Positions 47,249-56,367 of a stretch of DNA of 64,000 nt are shown in pieces. Made by a program: the position numbers and the translations under genes. How positions within the stretch are numbered: the first letter of the stretch is position 1; the number at the start of each line of letters is the position of its first letter. The notes beneath the pieces were generated by a model that saw nothing but the letters and a program-made list of their open reading frames with translations, did no database searches and was not told the origin of the DNA. The stretch spans positions 1 through 64,000 of the forward strand of contig JAAWOG010000012.1 of NCBI GenBank assembly GCA_022799355.1, given 5' to 3'. Origin of the DNA: Lachnospiraceae bacterium. Its GTDB lineage: Bacteria > Bacillota > Clostridia > Lachnospirales > Lachnospiraceae.

Positions 47249-48829
47249 CTATTTTCCGCTGTCTCCATAGTTTGACAGTACTCTTGCGGAGGGATCTTTC
47301 ACATCGCATCCCTCCCATTCCCTGTTCGGCATCCAGTAGCCGGCGATCATCTCCGCCTGCCCCGGATAATATGTTTCAAAAATCTCTCTGTACAGCAATG
47401 ATTCCTTTGTGAATGGTCTGGCATACGCATATTTTTTACACATACTCTCATATTCTTTATCCGTATATTTACGTTCCGCATATTCCTTTAAGTAATCTAC
47501 CATGGAGTGTCCGACCGCATCTGAAAAGGCGGCTTTTTCCCTCCATAAAATCTCTTCCGGTAAATAGTCACCATCTTTAAATGCGCGGCGCAGCAGATAT
47601 TTCCCCTTTCCATAAGTGTTGATTTTTAATTCCGGATCAACGGACATCACATATTTTACAAAATCCAGATCACCAAAGGGAACTCTTGCTTCCAGTGAGT
47701 TTACGGAGATACAACGGTCGGCACGAAGGACGTCATACATATGAAGCTCCCGGATTCGTTTTTGCGCCTCCGCCTGAAACGCCGTTGCATCCGGTGCGAA
47801 ATCCGTATATTTATATCCAAAGAGTTCATCCGATATTTCACCTGTCAGCAGAACACGGATATCCGTCTGTTCATGGATTGCTCTGCACACCAGATACATT
47901 CCCAGGGATGCACGTATCGTCGTAATATCATAGGTTCCCAGTAACTGAATAACTGTTTCCAGCGAAGAAAGCACTTCATCCGGCGTCATATAAACCTCCG
48001 TATGGTCGCTTCCAATATAATCCGCCGCCTGCCTTGCATACTTTAAATCAATGGCGTCTTCTCTCATGCCAATCGCAAAGGTCCTGATTGGTTCTTTGCT
48101 TTTCTTTGCCGCAATCGCACATACCAGAGAAGAATCCAGTCCCCCTGAAAGCAAAAATCCCACCTTTGCGTCAGCTACCAGGCGTTTCTCCACTCCGGCC
48201 GTGAGTTTATCATGAATATTTCTGCATACGGTCTCCGGATCATCGCGGCAAATACGATCCGCTTCGGCAATGTCACAATAACGAATAAACTGACCGCTTT
48301 TATAATAGTGCCCCGGCGGAAACGGCATAATCTTATCCGTAAGCCCTGTCAGATTTTTCGCCTCGCTGGCAAATATGACAGCACCTTCCTTGTCATATCC
48401 ATAATACAACGGCCGGATACCGATCGGATCTCTTGCCGCAATAAATTCTCCCGCGTCTCCATCATAAATAATACAGGCAAACTCCGCATCCAGCATGGCA
48501 AACATTTCCGTTCCATATTCCTGATACAGCGGCAAAAGAATCTCACAATCCGATTCACTCTTAAATGTATATTTCTCTGACAGTTCTTCCTTCAGCTTCT
48601 TAAAACCATAAATTTCTCCGTTGCAGACCACATAGCTCTCACCCAGTTTAAACGGCTGCATCCCCGACGGAGTAAGTCCCATAATCGATAATCTGTGAAA
48701 TCCAAGCAGCCCCTCTCCTGTTTCAACAATCCGGCTGTCATCCGGACCTCTTGATTTCGTCCTGTTAAATCCTTCCATAAAAGCATCAAAAGCAGCGCTG
48801 CGGCTACAATAACCCATAATAGAACACAT
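47249..48829 (-). CDS. asnB: Asparagine synthase (glutamine-hydrolysing), AsnB
   Basis: 526 residues. Cys2 (MCSIMGY) is the N-terminal nucleophile after Met removal, and the class II glutaminase domain (1-190) has RGPDDSR, HRLSIMG and CNGEIYGF. The synthase domain (200-510) has the PP-loop LLSGGLDSSLVCAIAA and LLTGEISDELFGYKY. It follows glnN by 21 bases, so glutamine made by GlnN could supply it. AsnB uses aspartate, ATP and glutamine. Confidence 0.95.
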   Translation of the reverse strand: MCSIMGYCSRSAAFDAFMEGFNRTKSRGPDDSRIVETGEGLLGFHRLSIMGLTPSGMQPFKLGESYVVCNGEIYGFKKLKEELSEKYTFKSESDCEILLPLYQEYGTEMFAMLDAEFACIIYDGDAGEFIAARDPIGIRPLYYGYDKEGAVIFASEAKNLTGLTDKIMPFPPGHYYKSGQFIRYCDIAEADRICRDDPETVCRNIHDKLTAGVEKRLVADAKVGFLLSGGLDSSLVCAIAAKKSKEPIRTFAIGMREDAIDLKYARQAADYIGSDHTEVYMTPDEVLSSLETVIQLLGTYDITTIRASLGMYLVCRAIHEQTDIRVLLTGEISDELFGYKYTDFAPDATAFQAEAQKRIRELHMYDVLRADRCISVNSLEARVPFGDLDFVKYVMSVDPELKINTYGKGKYLLRRAFKDGDYLPEEILWREKAAFSDAVGHSMVDYLKEYAERKYTDKEYESMCKKYAYARPFTKESLLYREIFETYYPGQAEMIAGYWMPNREWEGCDVKDPSARVLSNYGDSGK

Positions 48830-48850
48830 AGAAATGTACCTCCAAACAAC

Positions 48851-50947
48851 TTATTTTACGCCGAACAGCAAATCGCCATAAGTCGGAAACGGCCAGTATT
48901 TCTTTGCCGTCATTGTTTCCGCCTCATCGCAGGCAGTTCTTAATTCTCCCATTTTTCCTAAAACAGCATCTCGAATCATATAAGATTCTGCTTCTACATC
49001 CTCCGCTTCCTGAAGTTTCATCACTGTTTTTTCCAATTCATCCGTCCTGATCGCAATCTGATCTTCCAATCCTGCAAGGTTTTTCACAAGCTTCGTCTCA
49101 TAATCGCATGAAACGGAATCATCGACCGCCTTTTTTGCTTTAGCTGTATTTGCAAGCTCCAGTACATATGCGCTGATGGCCGGGGCAATCTCTGTCCTTG
49201 CCATATCGATCATGGTATTTGCTTCAATCAGAACCGTCTTACAATAGTTATCCAGCATAATATCACATCTAGACTTCAGCTCAGCTTCTGAAAATACATT
49301 GTGACTTGTCAGCATCCGTACATTTTTTTCATCCAGCAGATGCGGCATACAATCCGGTGTTGTACGGTAGTTAAGAAGTCCTCTCTTTTCCACAGCTTCC
49401 TCAATCCATGTGTCGTCATAACCATTCCCGTTGAAAATAACATGTTTATGATCTTTGATGGTCCTGCGAATCATTTCATGCAGCACATCTTCAAAATTCT
49501 CCGCATTTTCCAGTCTGTCCGCATAGATTTTCAAACTTTCCGCCACCGCGCTGTTCAGCATGATATTCGCGCAGGCAATGCTGTTGGAAGAACCAAGCAT
49601 ACGGAATTCAAATTTGTTTCCGGTAAACGCAAAGGGCGATGTGCGGTTGCGGTCCGTGGTATCGCGGTTAAACTTTGGAAGTACATCCACGCCCAGCTTC
49701 ATCTGTGTCTTTTCGGTTCCCGCATAGGGAGTACCGGTTTCAATCGCTTCCAGTACCCCATTTAATTCTTCTCCAAGGAAGATAGAGATGACTGCCGGAG
49801 GCGCTTCGTTTGCCCCAAGTCTGTGATCATTTCCTGCTGTCGCGACAGAAAGACGAAGCAGATCCTGATAATCGTCCACCGCCTTGATCACCGCACAGAG
49901 GAATAATAAAAACTGCGCGTTTTCATACGGCGTTTCCCCCGGCGACAGCAGATTCACGCCTCCGTCCGCAGTCAGGGACCAGTTGTTATGCTTTCCGCTT
50001 CCGTTTACTCCGGCGAACGGTTTTTCATGAAGCAGACACACAAGCCCGTGCTTTGCCGCAACTTTCTGCATCATTTCCATTGTCAGCTGGTTATGGTCTG
50101 TCGCGATGTTTGTTGTTGTATAAACCGGAGCAAGTTCATGCTGCGCCGGGGCAACCTCATTATGCTCTGTCTTTGCCAGAATGCCCAGCTTCCAGAGTTC
50201 CTCATTGAGTTCTTCCATATAAGCGGCAACCCTTGGCTTGATCACTCCGAAATAATGATCGTCCATCTCCTGTCCCTTCGGCGGTTTTGCCCCAAAAAGA
50301 GTACGTCCCGTAAATCGAAGATCCCTCCTTTGTTCATACATTTCTTTTGTAATAAGAAAATATTCCTGTTCCGGCCCTACGGATGTGCGGACGCATTTCA
50401 CATCGTCATTGCCGAACAGATGAAGGATACGGATTGCCTGCTTATTTAACGCTTCCATAGAACGGAGCAGCGGCGTTTTCTTATCCAGCGCTTCTCCGCC
50501 ATAAGAGCAGAACGCAGTAGGAATACACAAGGTATTGCCCTTGATGAACGCATAGGATGTAGGATCCCATGCCGTGTATCCCCGCGCTTCAAAAGTAGCC
50601 CGAAGTCCGCCGGAAGGAAACGACGAAGCGTCCGGTTCTCCTTTTATCAGCTCCTTTCCGGAAAACTCCATAATCACACCGCCATCCGGGGATGGAGAAA
50701 TAAAACTGTCGTGCTTTTCTGCCGTGACACCGGTAAGAGGCTGGAACCAATGCGTATAGTGGGTAGCGCCATGATCCACCGCCCAGTCTTTCATAGCCGC
50801 CGCTACCGCGTTTGCCACTCCAATATCAAGCTTTGCACCCTCATCAATCGTCTTTCTCAAAGATTGATAAACCTTTGCCGATAAATTTGCTTTCATCACT
50901 CTGTCATCAAATACTTTGCATCCAAAAAAGTCTGATACATTTTTCAT
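48851..50947 (-). CDS. glnN: Type III glutamine synthetase
   Basis: About 698 residues, the usual length of GSIII. It has the N-terminal [21 protein letters not shown], the WFQPLTG segment, the metal/glutamate site [16 protein letters not shown] and [27 protein letters not shown], the nucleotide-site [10 protein letters not shown], and [26 protein letters not shown]. The ATG at 50947 follows AAGGAG; an upstream in-frame ATG lacks one. It heads an operon with asnB and is divergent from split glutamate synthase, forming the GS-GOGAT ammonia-assimilation hub. Confidence 0.96.
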   Translation of the reverse strand: MKNVSDFFGCKVFDDRVMKANLSAKVYQSLRKTIDEGAKLDIGVANAVAAAMKDWAVDHGATHYTHWFQPLTGVTAEKHDSFISPSPDGGVIMEFSGKELIKGEPDASSFPSGGLRATFEARGYTAWDPTSYAFIKGNTLCIPTAFCSYGGEALDKKTPLLRSMEALNKQAIRILHLFGNDDVKCVRTSVGPEQEYFLITKEMYEQRRDLRFTGRTLFGAKPPKGQEMDDHYFGVIKPRVAAYMEELNEELWKLGILAKTEHNEVAPAQHELAPVYTTTNIATDHNQLTMEMMQKVAAKHGLVCLLHEKPFAGVNGSGKHNNWSLTADGGVNLLSPGETPYENAQFLLFLCAVIKAVDDYQDLLRLSVATAGNDHRLGANEAPPAVISIFLGEELNGVLEAIETGTPYAGTEKTQMKLGVDVLPKFNRDTTDRNRTSPFAFTGNKFEFRMLGSSNSIACANIMLNSAVAESLKIYADRLENAENFEDVLHEMIRRTIKDHKHVIFNGNGYDDTWIEEAVEKRGLLNYRTTPDCMPHLLDEKNVRMLTSHNVFSEAELKSRCDIMLDNYCKTVLIEANTMIDMARTEIAPAISAYVLELANTAKAKKAVDDSVSCDYETKLVKNLAGLEDQIAIRTDELEKTVMKLQEAEDVEAESYMIRDAVLGKMGELRTACDEAETMTAKKYWPFPTYGDLLFGVK

Positions 50948-50974
50948 AATCTCACTCCTTCCAATCGGAAAATC

Positions 50975-51036
50975 AAAAGGCAAGGATAGCCTTCATGGCG
51001 CTTTTTTCCGCGCCGTAAAAGACTCCCTTGCCTTTT
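50975..51036 (-). terminator. Second leader hairpin before glnN
   Basis: On the minus strand AAAAGGCAAGG (complement of 51026-51036) pairs with CCTTGCCTTTT (complement of 50975-50985), followed by GATTTT. An inner GGCGC/GCGCC hairpin sits in the loop. It lies just before the glnN ribosome site, so it is placed to act as an attenuator. Confidence 0.7.
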
Positions 51037-51069
51037 ATATCAAATTGCATATATTTTCATTTGTAAAGT

Positions 51070-51104
51070 AAAAAACGTCTCTGAGAACTTCCTCTCAAAG
51101 ACGC
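51070..51104 (-). terminator. First leader hairpin of the glnN transcript (attenuator-like)
   Basis: On the minus strand GCGTCTTTGAGA (complement of 51093-51104) pairs with TCTCAGAGACGT (complement of 51075-51086) around GGAAGT, followed by a T-run (TTTTT) . It lies about 15-20 bases downstream of the expected transcription start, so RNA polymerase would meet it at once. Confidence 0.75.
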
Positions 51105-51123
51105 CTTTGTCTTTACGTGTTGA

Positions 51124-51152
51124 ATGATACACCCTTAAAAATCATTTGTCAA
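51124..51152 (-). promoter_or_regulatory. glnN promoter
   Basis: Minus-strand TTGACA (51147-51152), a 17-base spacer and TATCAT (51124-51129). Transcription should start near 51117. The remaining bases between this promoter and the opposing one are AT-rich with no further gene. Confidence 0.85.
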
Positions 51153-51200
51153 TTCTTTTTTTGATTATAAATGCAAATTTTTTCTATCATCCAAAAAAGA

Positions 51201-51229
51201 TTGACAAAACGCATCAGCCGCTGTATAAA
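51201..51229 (+). promoter_or_regulatory. Promoter of the split glutamate synthase operon
   Basis: TTGACA (51201-51206), 17-base spacer, TATAAA (51224-51229). The expected start, near 51236-51238, is almost at the base of the following hairpin. Confidence 0.85.
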
Positions 51230-51240
51230 TATAAATTATG

Positions 51241-51306
51241 AGCAAAGGCGTTCATTTTCAGAGCAGGAATCACCTGTCCTGAAAGCGGATGCCTTTGCTT
51301 TTTTGA
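51241..51306 (+). terminator. Leader hairpin with U-tract before glutamate synthase (attenuator-like)
   Basis: AGCAAAGGC (51241-51249) pairs with GCCTTTGCT (51291-51299), and inner TTTCAG..CAGG segments form a second stem. TTTTTTG follows directly. It ends about 30 bases before the ATG. The sequence GCAAAGGCGT is shared with the glnN leader (ACAAAGGCGT), pointing to common control. Confidence 0.8.
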
Positions 51307-51334
51307 TTTATTCTGAAAGGAAGGTACAAAACTC

Positions 51335-52429
51335 ATGAAAATCGAGGGACAGGTAAGAATCCCTTCCGGGTGCGCAATCTCAGCAGTAATTTCCAAAGAC
51401 GGGAATAAGATGTCCGGTGAAATGGTTACCAATTCCATGAAACCCATGCATGACCGTTCCAACGGATTAGGCGGCGGTTTTGCCGGTTACGGCATTTACC
51501 CTGAATATAAAGATTTTTATGCATTCCATATGTTTTTTGATTCCCGCGGCACGCGTAAAGAATGTGAGGCTTTTTTAAAGGAATCCTTTGAAATTGTCCA
51601 ATCGGAAATCATTCCAACCCGAAAGATTCCGTCAATCACAGACGAGCCGATTATATGGAGATATTTTGTCATACCCTTAAAATCTGTTCTTGTATCTTTA
51701 CAGACAGATGAAAAAGAGTTTGTCGCCAAAACAGTTATGAAGATCAACACAGAAATGCCCGGCGCTTACGTTTTTTCCAGCGGCAAAAACATGGGCACCT
51801 TCAAAGCGGTCGGTTTCCCGGAAGATGTTGGCGTCTTTTATAAACTGGAAGAATATGAAGGATACTCCTGGACGGCACATGGCCGTTATCCGACAAACAC
51901 GCCCGGCTGGTGGGGTGGCGCGCATCCGTTTACATTGCTTGACTATTCCGTTGTACATAACGGAGAAATATCTTCCTATGACGCCAACCGCCGATTTATT
52001 GAGATGTTCGGCTATAAATGTACCCTACGGACCGATACGGAAGTCATTACCTATATCATGGATTACCTGCTCCGCATACAGGGACTTACGCTCGGCGAAT
52101 CCGCAAGCGTAATCGCGGCTCCGTTCTGGAGTACCATTGCGGCAAAAACAGATTTGGACGATCAGAAAAAACATACTTATCTCAGAACTATCTTTTCAAG
52201 CCTTCTGATTACCGGCCCTTTCTCCATCGTTTTGGGATTTGAGGGCGGATTGATGGCACTAAATGACCGTCTGAAACTTCGTTCCATGGTAGTCGGCGAA
52301 AAAGATGATAAAGTATTCATTGCCAGCGAAGAAGCCGCTGTTCGGACCATGGAGCCAAATGCGGAAAACATATGGTCTCCCGCCGGCGGTGAACCTGTCA
52401 TTGTTAAAGTAAAGGAAGGTGCGCTATAA
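51335..52429 (+). CDS. Glutamate synthase, glutaminase (class II amidotransferase) subunit
   Basis: 364 residues corresponding to the amidotransferase domain of GltB as a separate protein. Motifs: the probable nucleophile Cys13 in IPSGCAISAVI, GGFAGYGIYPEY, WTAHGRYPTNTPGWWGGAHPF, VVHNGEISSYDANRRF and RTDTEVITYIMDYLL. Class II amidotransferases need an N-terminal Cys, so removal of the first 12 residues is expected. Its stop overlaps the next start (TAATG). It supplies ammonia to the FMN subunit. Confidence 0.9.
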   Translation: MKIEGQVRIPSGCAISAVISKDGNKMSGEMVTNSMKPMHDRSNGLGGGFAGYGIYPEYKDFYAFHMFFDSRGTRKECEAFLKESFEIVQSEIIPTRKIPSITDEPIIWRYFVIPLKSVLVSLQTDEKEFVAKTVMKINTEMPGAYVFSSGKNMGTFKAVGFPEDVGVFYKLEEYEGYSWTAHGRYPTNTPGWWGGAHPFTLLDYSVVHNGEISSYDANRRFIEMFGYKCTLRTDTEVITYIMDYLLRIQGLTLGESASVIAAPFWSTIAAKTDLDDQKKHTYLRTIFSSLLITGPFSIVLGFEGGLMALNDRLKLRSMVVGEKDDKVFIASEEAAVRTMEPNAENIWSPAGGEPVIVKVKEGAL

Positions 52430-53934
52430 TGAGTATCGAATTTATTTATCCGGAATTTGAAATAATCAGAAATGAAAACAGATGCATTTCCTGTCATATA
52501 TGCGAGCAGCAATGTGCGAATAAAGCCCATGGCTATGATGAAAAACATAGAATTATGACGTGTGACGACTCAAAATGCGTAAACTGCCAACGCTGTGTTT
52601 CCTTTTGTCCTGCAAGGGCCTTAAAGATTGTAAAAAGCGACTGCACCCTGCGCGAAAATGCCAACTGGTCAACCCAGACAGTGAAAGAAATATACAAGCA
52701 GGCAAACAGCGGCGGCGTTCTTTTATCGTCCATGGGTAATCCAAAACCCTTTCCCATTTATTGGGACAAAATCCTGATCAATGCTTCACAGGTAACGAAC
52801 CCTTCCATTGATCCATTGCGGGAACCGATGGAAACCAGGGTTTATCTCGGAAAAAAACCACCGAAAGTACAGCGCACAAAAGACGGGAAACTAGACTGCA
52901 GTCTTCCTCCCCAATTAGAGTTGTCCATGCCGGTTATGTTTTCTGCCATGAGTTACGGCTCTATCAGCTACAACGCCCATAAGTCCCTTGCGCTGGCAGC
53001 AACAGAACTTGGGATTTTATATAATACCGGAGAGGGCGGTCTGCATGAAGATTTTTACTGTTATGGAGAAAATACCATTGTACAGGTAGCTTCCGGCCGT
53101 TTTGGTGTCCATGCGGATTATCTGGAAGCCGGCGCCGCTATTGAAGTCAAAATAGGGCAGGGTGCAAAACCAGGTATTGGAGGACATCTTCCCGGCACAA
53201 AAATCGCAGGAGATATATCCCGTACCCGTATGATCCCGGAAGGCTCCGACGCCATTTCTCCCGCGCCCCACCATGATATTTATTCCATCGAAGATTTGCG
53301 TCAGCTCGTCTTTTCGCTAAAAGAAGCTACGGAATATAAAAAGCCGGTGATTGTAAAAGTTGCCGCCGTACACAACATTGCGGCAATCGCAAGCGGTATT
53401 GCCCGAAGCGGAGCGGATATCATCGCCATTGACGGCTTTCGCGGCGGCACCGGAGCCGCTCCGACCAGGATCAGGGATCATGCAGGTATTCCAATTGAAC
53501 TGGCGCTGGCAGCCGTCGATCAGAGACTTCGTGAGGAAGGTATCCGCAACCATGTGTCTCTTATAGTCGGCGGTAGTATCCGAAACGCAGCGGATGTAGT
53601 AAAAGCCATTGCTCTCGGTGCGGATGCCTGCTATGTAGCTACTGCCGCCCTGCTTGCCCTCGGCTGCCATCTGTGCCGTACCTGCCAAAGCGGAAAATGC
53701 AACTGGGGCATCGCAACGCAGCGCCCGGAACTTGTGAAAAGGCTTAATCCGACAGTAGGCAGTCAACGCCTGATTCATCTGATGACCGCATGGAAACATG
53801 AGATAAAAGAATTTATGGGCGGTATGGGAATCAATTCCATTGAGGCTTTACGCGGAAACCGGCTGATGCTTCGCGGCATCGGCTTAACAGAAAAAGAACT
53901 GGAGATACTCGGTATCTTTCACGCCGGAGAATGA
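52429..53934 (+). CDS. Glutamate synthase, FMN-binding subunit with ferredoxin domain
   Basis: 501 residues. The N-terminus carries two 4Fe-4S motifs (CISCHICEQQC and CVNCQRCVSFC), followed by the GltB FMN-binding synthase domain: FSAMSYGSISYNAHKSLALAA, NTGEGGLHEDFY, KIGQGAKPGIGGHLPGTKI, IAIDGFRGGTGAAPTRIRDHAG, GADACYVATAALLALGCHLCRTCQSGKC. This archaeal-type arrangement suggests ferredoxin or a separate electron donor instead of a GltD-type NADPH subunit, which is not encoded here. It makes glutamate from 2-oxoglutarate. Confidence 0.93.
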   Translation: MSIEFIYPEFEIIRNENRCISCHICEQQCANKAHGYDEKHRIMTCDDSKCVNCQRCVSFCPARALKIVKSDCTLRENANWSTQTVKEIYKQANSGGVLLSSMGNPKPFPIYWDKILINASQVTNPSIDPLREPMETRVYLGKKPPKVQRTKDGKLDCSLPPQLELSMPVMFSAMSYGSISYNAHKSLALAATELGILYNTGEGGLHEDFYCYGENTIVQVASGRFGVHADYLEAGAAIEVKIGQGAKPGIGGHLPGTKIAGDISRTRMIPEGSDAISPAPHHDIYSIEDLRQLVFSLKEATEYKKPVIVKVAAVHNIAAIASGIARSGADIIAIDGFRGGTGAAPTRIRDHAGIPIELALAAVDQRLREEGIRNHVSLIVGGSIRNAADVVKAIALGADACYVATAALLALGCHLCRTCQSGKCNWGIATQRPELVKRLNPTVGSQRLIHLMTAWKHEIKEFMGGMGINSIEALRGNRLMLRGIGLTEKELEILGIFHAGE

Positions 53935-54007
53935 CAGGATAAAAGCGGTTACTTCTTCAACATTTTCCACGGAAAACATAAACAACTTTTGGGAGGTATG
54001 GTATCAT

Positions 54008-54730
54008 ATGCAAACCATTGATGCTACGGATTTAGATTTCAGAACTGTAAATGAAGTTTTACGCGAAGCAGGAAGCGATTACATCATCGAAGGCTGCTGT
54101 GGGCAGAGGTTTATTGCCGCCGGTATGTCCGGCAAAAATCTTACCATTAACGGGATACCGGGGAATGCACTGGGCGCATACTTAAACAATGCCAATATTA
54201 CCGTAAACGCAAATGCGCAGGATGCTGTGGGCGATACCATGAATGAAGGAAAGATCCTGATACACGGCAGTATTGGCGATGCTGCCGGTTATGCCATGCG
54301 GGGCGGCAAAATCTATGTAAAGGGCAATGCCGGATACCGCGCCGGAATCCACATGAAGGCATACAAAGATAAAATTCCTGTCATGATCATCGGCGGATGT
54401 GCGGGAAGTTTCCTTGGAGAATATCAGGCAGGAGGTGTGATCATCGTTCTTGGACTCCATACAGACGGCAGACGAATTGTAGGTAATTTCCCCTGTACCG
54501 GAATGCACGGAGGTAAAATATTCCTGCGCGACAGCTGTGAGGATATTCATTTTCCCAAACAGGTTACTGCAAGATGTGCGGCCGCGGAAGAGTTAGATGA
54601 GATTCGGGAATATCTGTACGAATACTGCTTGGACTTCGGTTATTCTATTGAAGAGCTTTTATCCGAACCTTTTACAGTCATCACACCGGACAGTAAAAAC
54701 CCATACAAACAGATGTATGTAGCAAATTAA
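54008..54730 (+). CDS. Glutamate synthase, C-terminal GXGXG beta-helix subunit
   Basis: 240 residues matching the GltB alpha-subunit C-terminal domain, a right-handed beta-helix of G-rich repeats (GSIGDAAGYAMRGGKIYVKGNAGYRAGIHMKAY, GGCAGSFLGEYQAGGVIIVLGL, GMHGGKIFLRD). It completes the three-part synthase with the two preceding genes. GGGAGG lies about 10 bases upstream. Confidence 0.93.
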   Translation: MQTIDATDLDFRTVNEVLREAGSDYIIEGCCGQRFIAAGMSGKNLTINGIPGNALGAYLNNANITVNANAQDAVGDTMNEGKILIHGSIGDAAGYAMRGGKIYVKGNAGYRAGIHMKAYKDKIPVMIIGGCAGSFLGEYQAGGVIIVLGLHTDGRRIVGNFPCTGMHGGKIFLRDSCEDIHFPKQVTARCAAAEELDEIREYLYEYCLDFGYSIEELLSEPFTVITPDSKNPYKQMYVAN

Positions 54731-54745
54731 AAGAAATTATGACAT

Positions 54746-54775
54746 ACCGGACGGTTGTAAAAACAACCGCCCGGT
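54746..54775. terminator. Hairpin between convergent glutamate synthase and galT genes
   Basis: ACCGGACGGTTGT (54746-54758) pairs with ACAACCGCCCGGT (54763-54775) with one mismatch around a short A-loop. It lies 15 bases after the synthase stop. The tails are only moderately T-rich. Confidence 0.7.
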
Positions 54776-54810
54776 GAAATGGCCTTTGCCTGACTATTTC
54801 TATTTTATCC

Positions 54811-56319
54811 CTATAACCTTTCCACAAACCTCATAAACGCATCCTGCCCTTCCTTCGTCCTCTTATACACACCCGCATCCTCCAGAACCTGCATAAACAC
54901 AAACCCGATCTCCGTTCTCAGAATATCGTGGACATTTTCCGCGTCTATCTTCTCATATTTCGGTAAAAACTCTTCCACCCAGTCGGCATGTTTTTCCAGA
55001 GTTTCATCTCCCCGGATATCTCCGCCTGCCAGAATCGCCTCCGCAAGCTGTTCCATCTCCCCTTTCAGGCGCGCCGGCAGTACCGCAAGCCCCATCACCT
55101 CGATCAGCCCGATATTTTCCTTCTTGATATGGTGCAGCTTCGCATGGGGATGGTAAACACCCAGCGGATGTTCTTCGGTGGTGATATTATTGCGCAGAAC
55201 CAGGTCAAGTTCGTATTTACTCCCTCTTTTCCTGGCAATCGGCGTTATCGTATTGTGGGGTTCGCCGTCCGTATAAGCGTAGATAAACGCTTCTTCATCC
55301 GTATACTCTCTCCACGCCTCTAAAATATGATCCGCCAGAGCAATGATCCTCTCCGTGTCATCGCCGCTTAAGCGAATCACCGACATCGGCCAGTTGACAA
55401 TACCTGCTTCCACTTCTTCATAACCTTTTACCGTAAACGTCCGTTCCACTGGCGCTTTTGCCATCGCAAACTCGTAATTGCCGCCCTGGAAATGATCGTG
55501 GCTCAAAATGGAACCGCCCACGATGGGCAGATCCGCATTGGAGCCCACAAAGTAATGCGGGAACTGCTTTACAAAGTCAAACAGCTTACAGAATGTACCA
55601 TGTTCAATCTTCATCGGCACATGCTCGCCGTTAAATACGATACAGTGCTCATTATAATACACATAAGGCGAATACTGGAATCCCCATCTGCTGTCCTGGA
55701 TCGTCACCGGGATAATGCGGTGGTTCTGCCTCGCCGGATGATTCACCCGCCCCGCATAACCGACATTTTCCATACACAAAAGACATTTCGGATACCCGCT
55801 CTGTTTTGCCAGCTTTGCCGCCGCGATCGCCTTCGGATCTTTCTCCGGCTTAGAGAGATTAATCGTCACATCCAGATCGCCGTACTTTGTGGGCGCCACC
55901 CACTTCTGATCCTTTACGATCCGATAGCGTCTGATATAATCGGAATCCTGACTTAACTTATAAAAATAATCGGTAGCTTCTTCCGGCGATTTCTCATACA
56001 GTTCCTGAAATTTCCGAATCACCTCACCCGGCCGGGGCATCAGCATACTCATAATCTTTGTGTCAAACAGATCCCGATGGGTGATATCATTCTCCGGCAT
56101 CAGCCCTGCTTCATACGCATAATCCAGCATTTCCCCAAGTATCTTCTCAAGATACGCACCGTCCGCTTTCGGCGCCTCTTCCCCGGTGCCCTCTTCCATC
56201 TCATCCAGTTTAAATAACTCAAGCAGCCTGTTTACCGTAAAGATCTCATCCTCTTTCTCAACCAGCCCGGTATCCAGTCCGTATGTTACAAGTGCTCTGA
56301 TATTACTGTAAATGCTCAT
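54811..56319 (-). CDS. galT: UDP-glucose-hexose-1-phosphate uridylyltransferase, class II GalT
   Basis: About 502 residues of the Firmicutes-type GalT, longer than the class I enzyme. Motifs: YPKCLLCMENVGYAGRVNHPARQNHRIIPV, VYYNEHCIVFNGEHVPM, LPIVGGSILSHDHFQGGNYEFAM (catalytic His region) and NTITPIARKRGSKYELDLVLRNN. The ATG at 56319 follows GGAGAA; ATGs 4 and 15 codons upstream are weaker. It follows galK by 48 bases; together they run the Leloir pathway. No galE is in view. Confidence 0.94.
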   Translation of the reverse strand: MSIYSNIRALVTYGLDTGLVEKEDEIFTVNRLLELFKLDEMEEGTGEEAPKADGAYLEKILGEMLDYAYEAGLMPENDITHRDLFDTKIMSMLMPRPGEVIRKFQELYEKSPEEATDYFYKLSQDSDYIRRYRIVKDQKWVAPTKYGDLDVTINLSKPEKDPKAIAAAKLAKQSGYPKCLLCMENVGYAGRVNHPARQNHRIIPVTIQDSRWGFQYSPYVYYNEHCIVFNGEHVPMKIEHGTFCKLFDFVKQFPHYFVGSNADLPIVGGSILSHDHFQGGNYEFAMAKAPVERTFTVKGYEEVEAGIVNWPMSVIRLSGDDTERIIALADHILEAWREYTDEEAFIYAYTDGEPHNTITPIARKRGSKYELDLVLRNNITTEEHPLGVYHPHAKLHHIKKENIGLIEVMGLAVLPARLKGEMEQLAEAILAGGDIRGDETLEKHADWVEEFLPKYEKIDAENVHDILRTEIGFVFMQVLEDAGVYKRTKEGQDAFMRFVERL

Positions 56320-56367
56320 ATCTTTCTCCATTCTGCAGGCTCCTGTTATACTCACTGCACACAAATT

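Noticed and set aside
50948..51334. Known glutamine riboswitch (glnA or downstream-peptide class)
   Set aside because: The conserved core of those classes, which I associate mainly with cyanobacteria and marine phage, could not be recognised; only terminator-like hairpins are visible.
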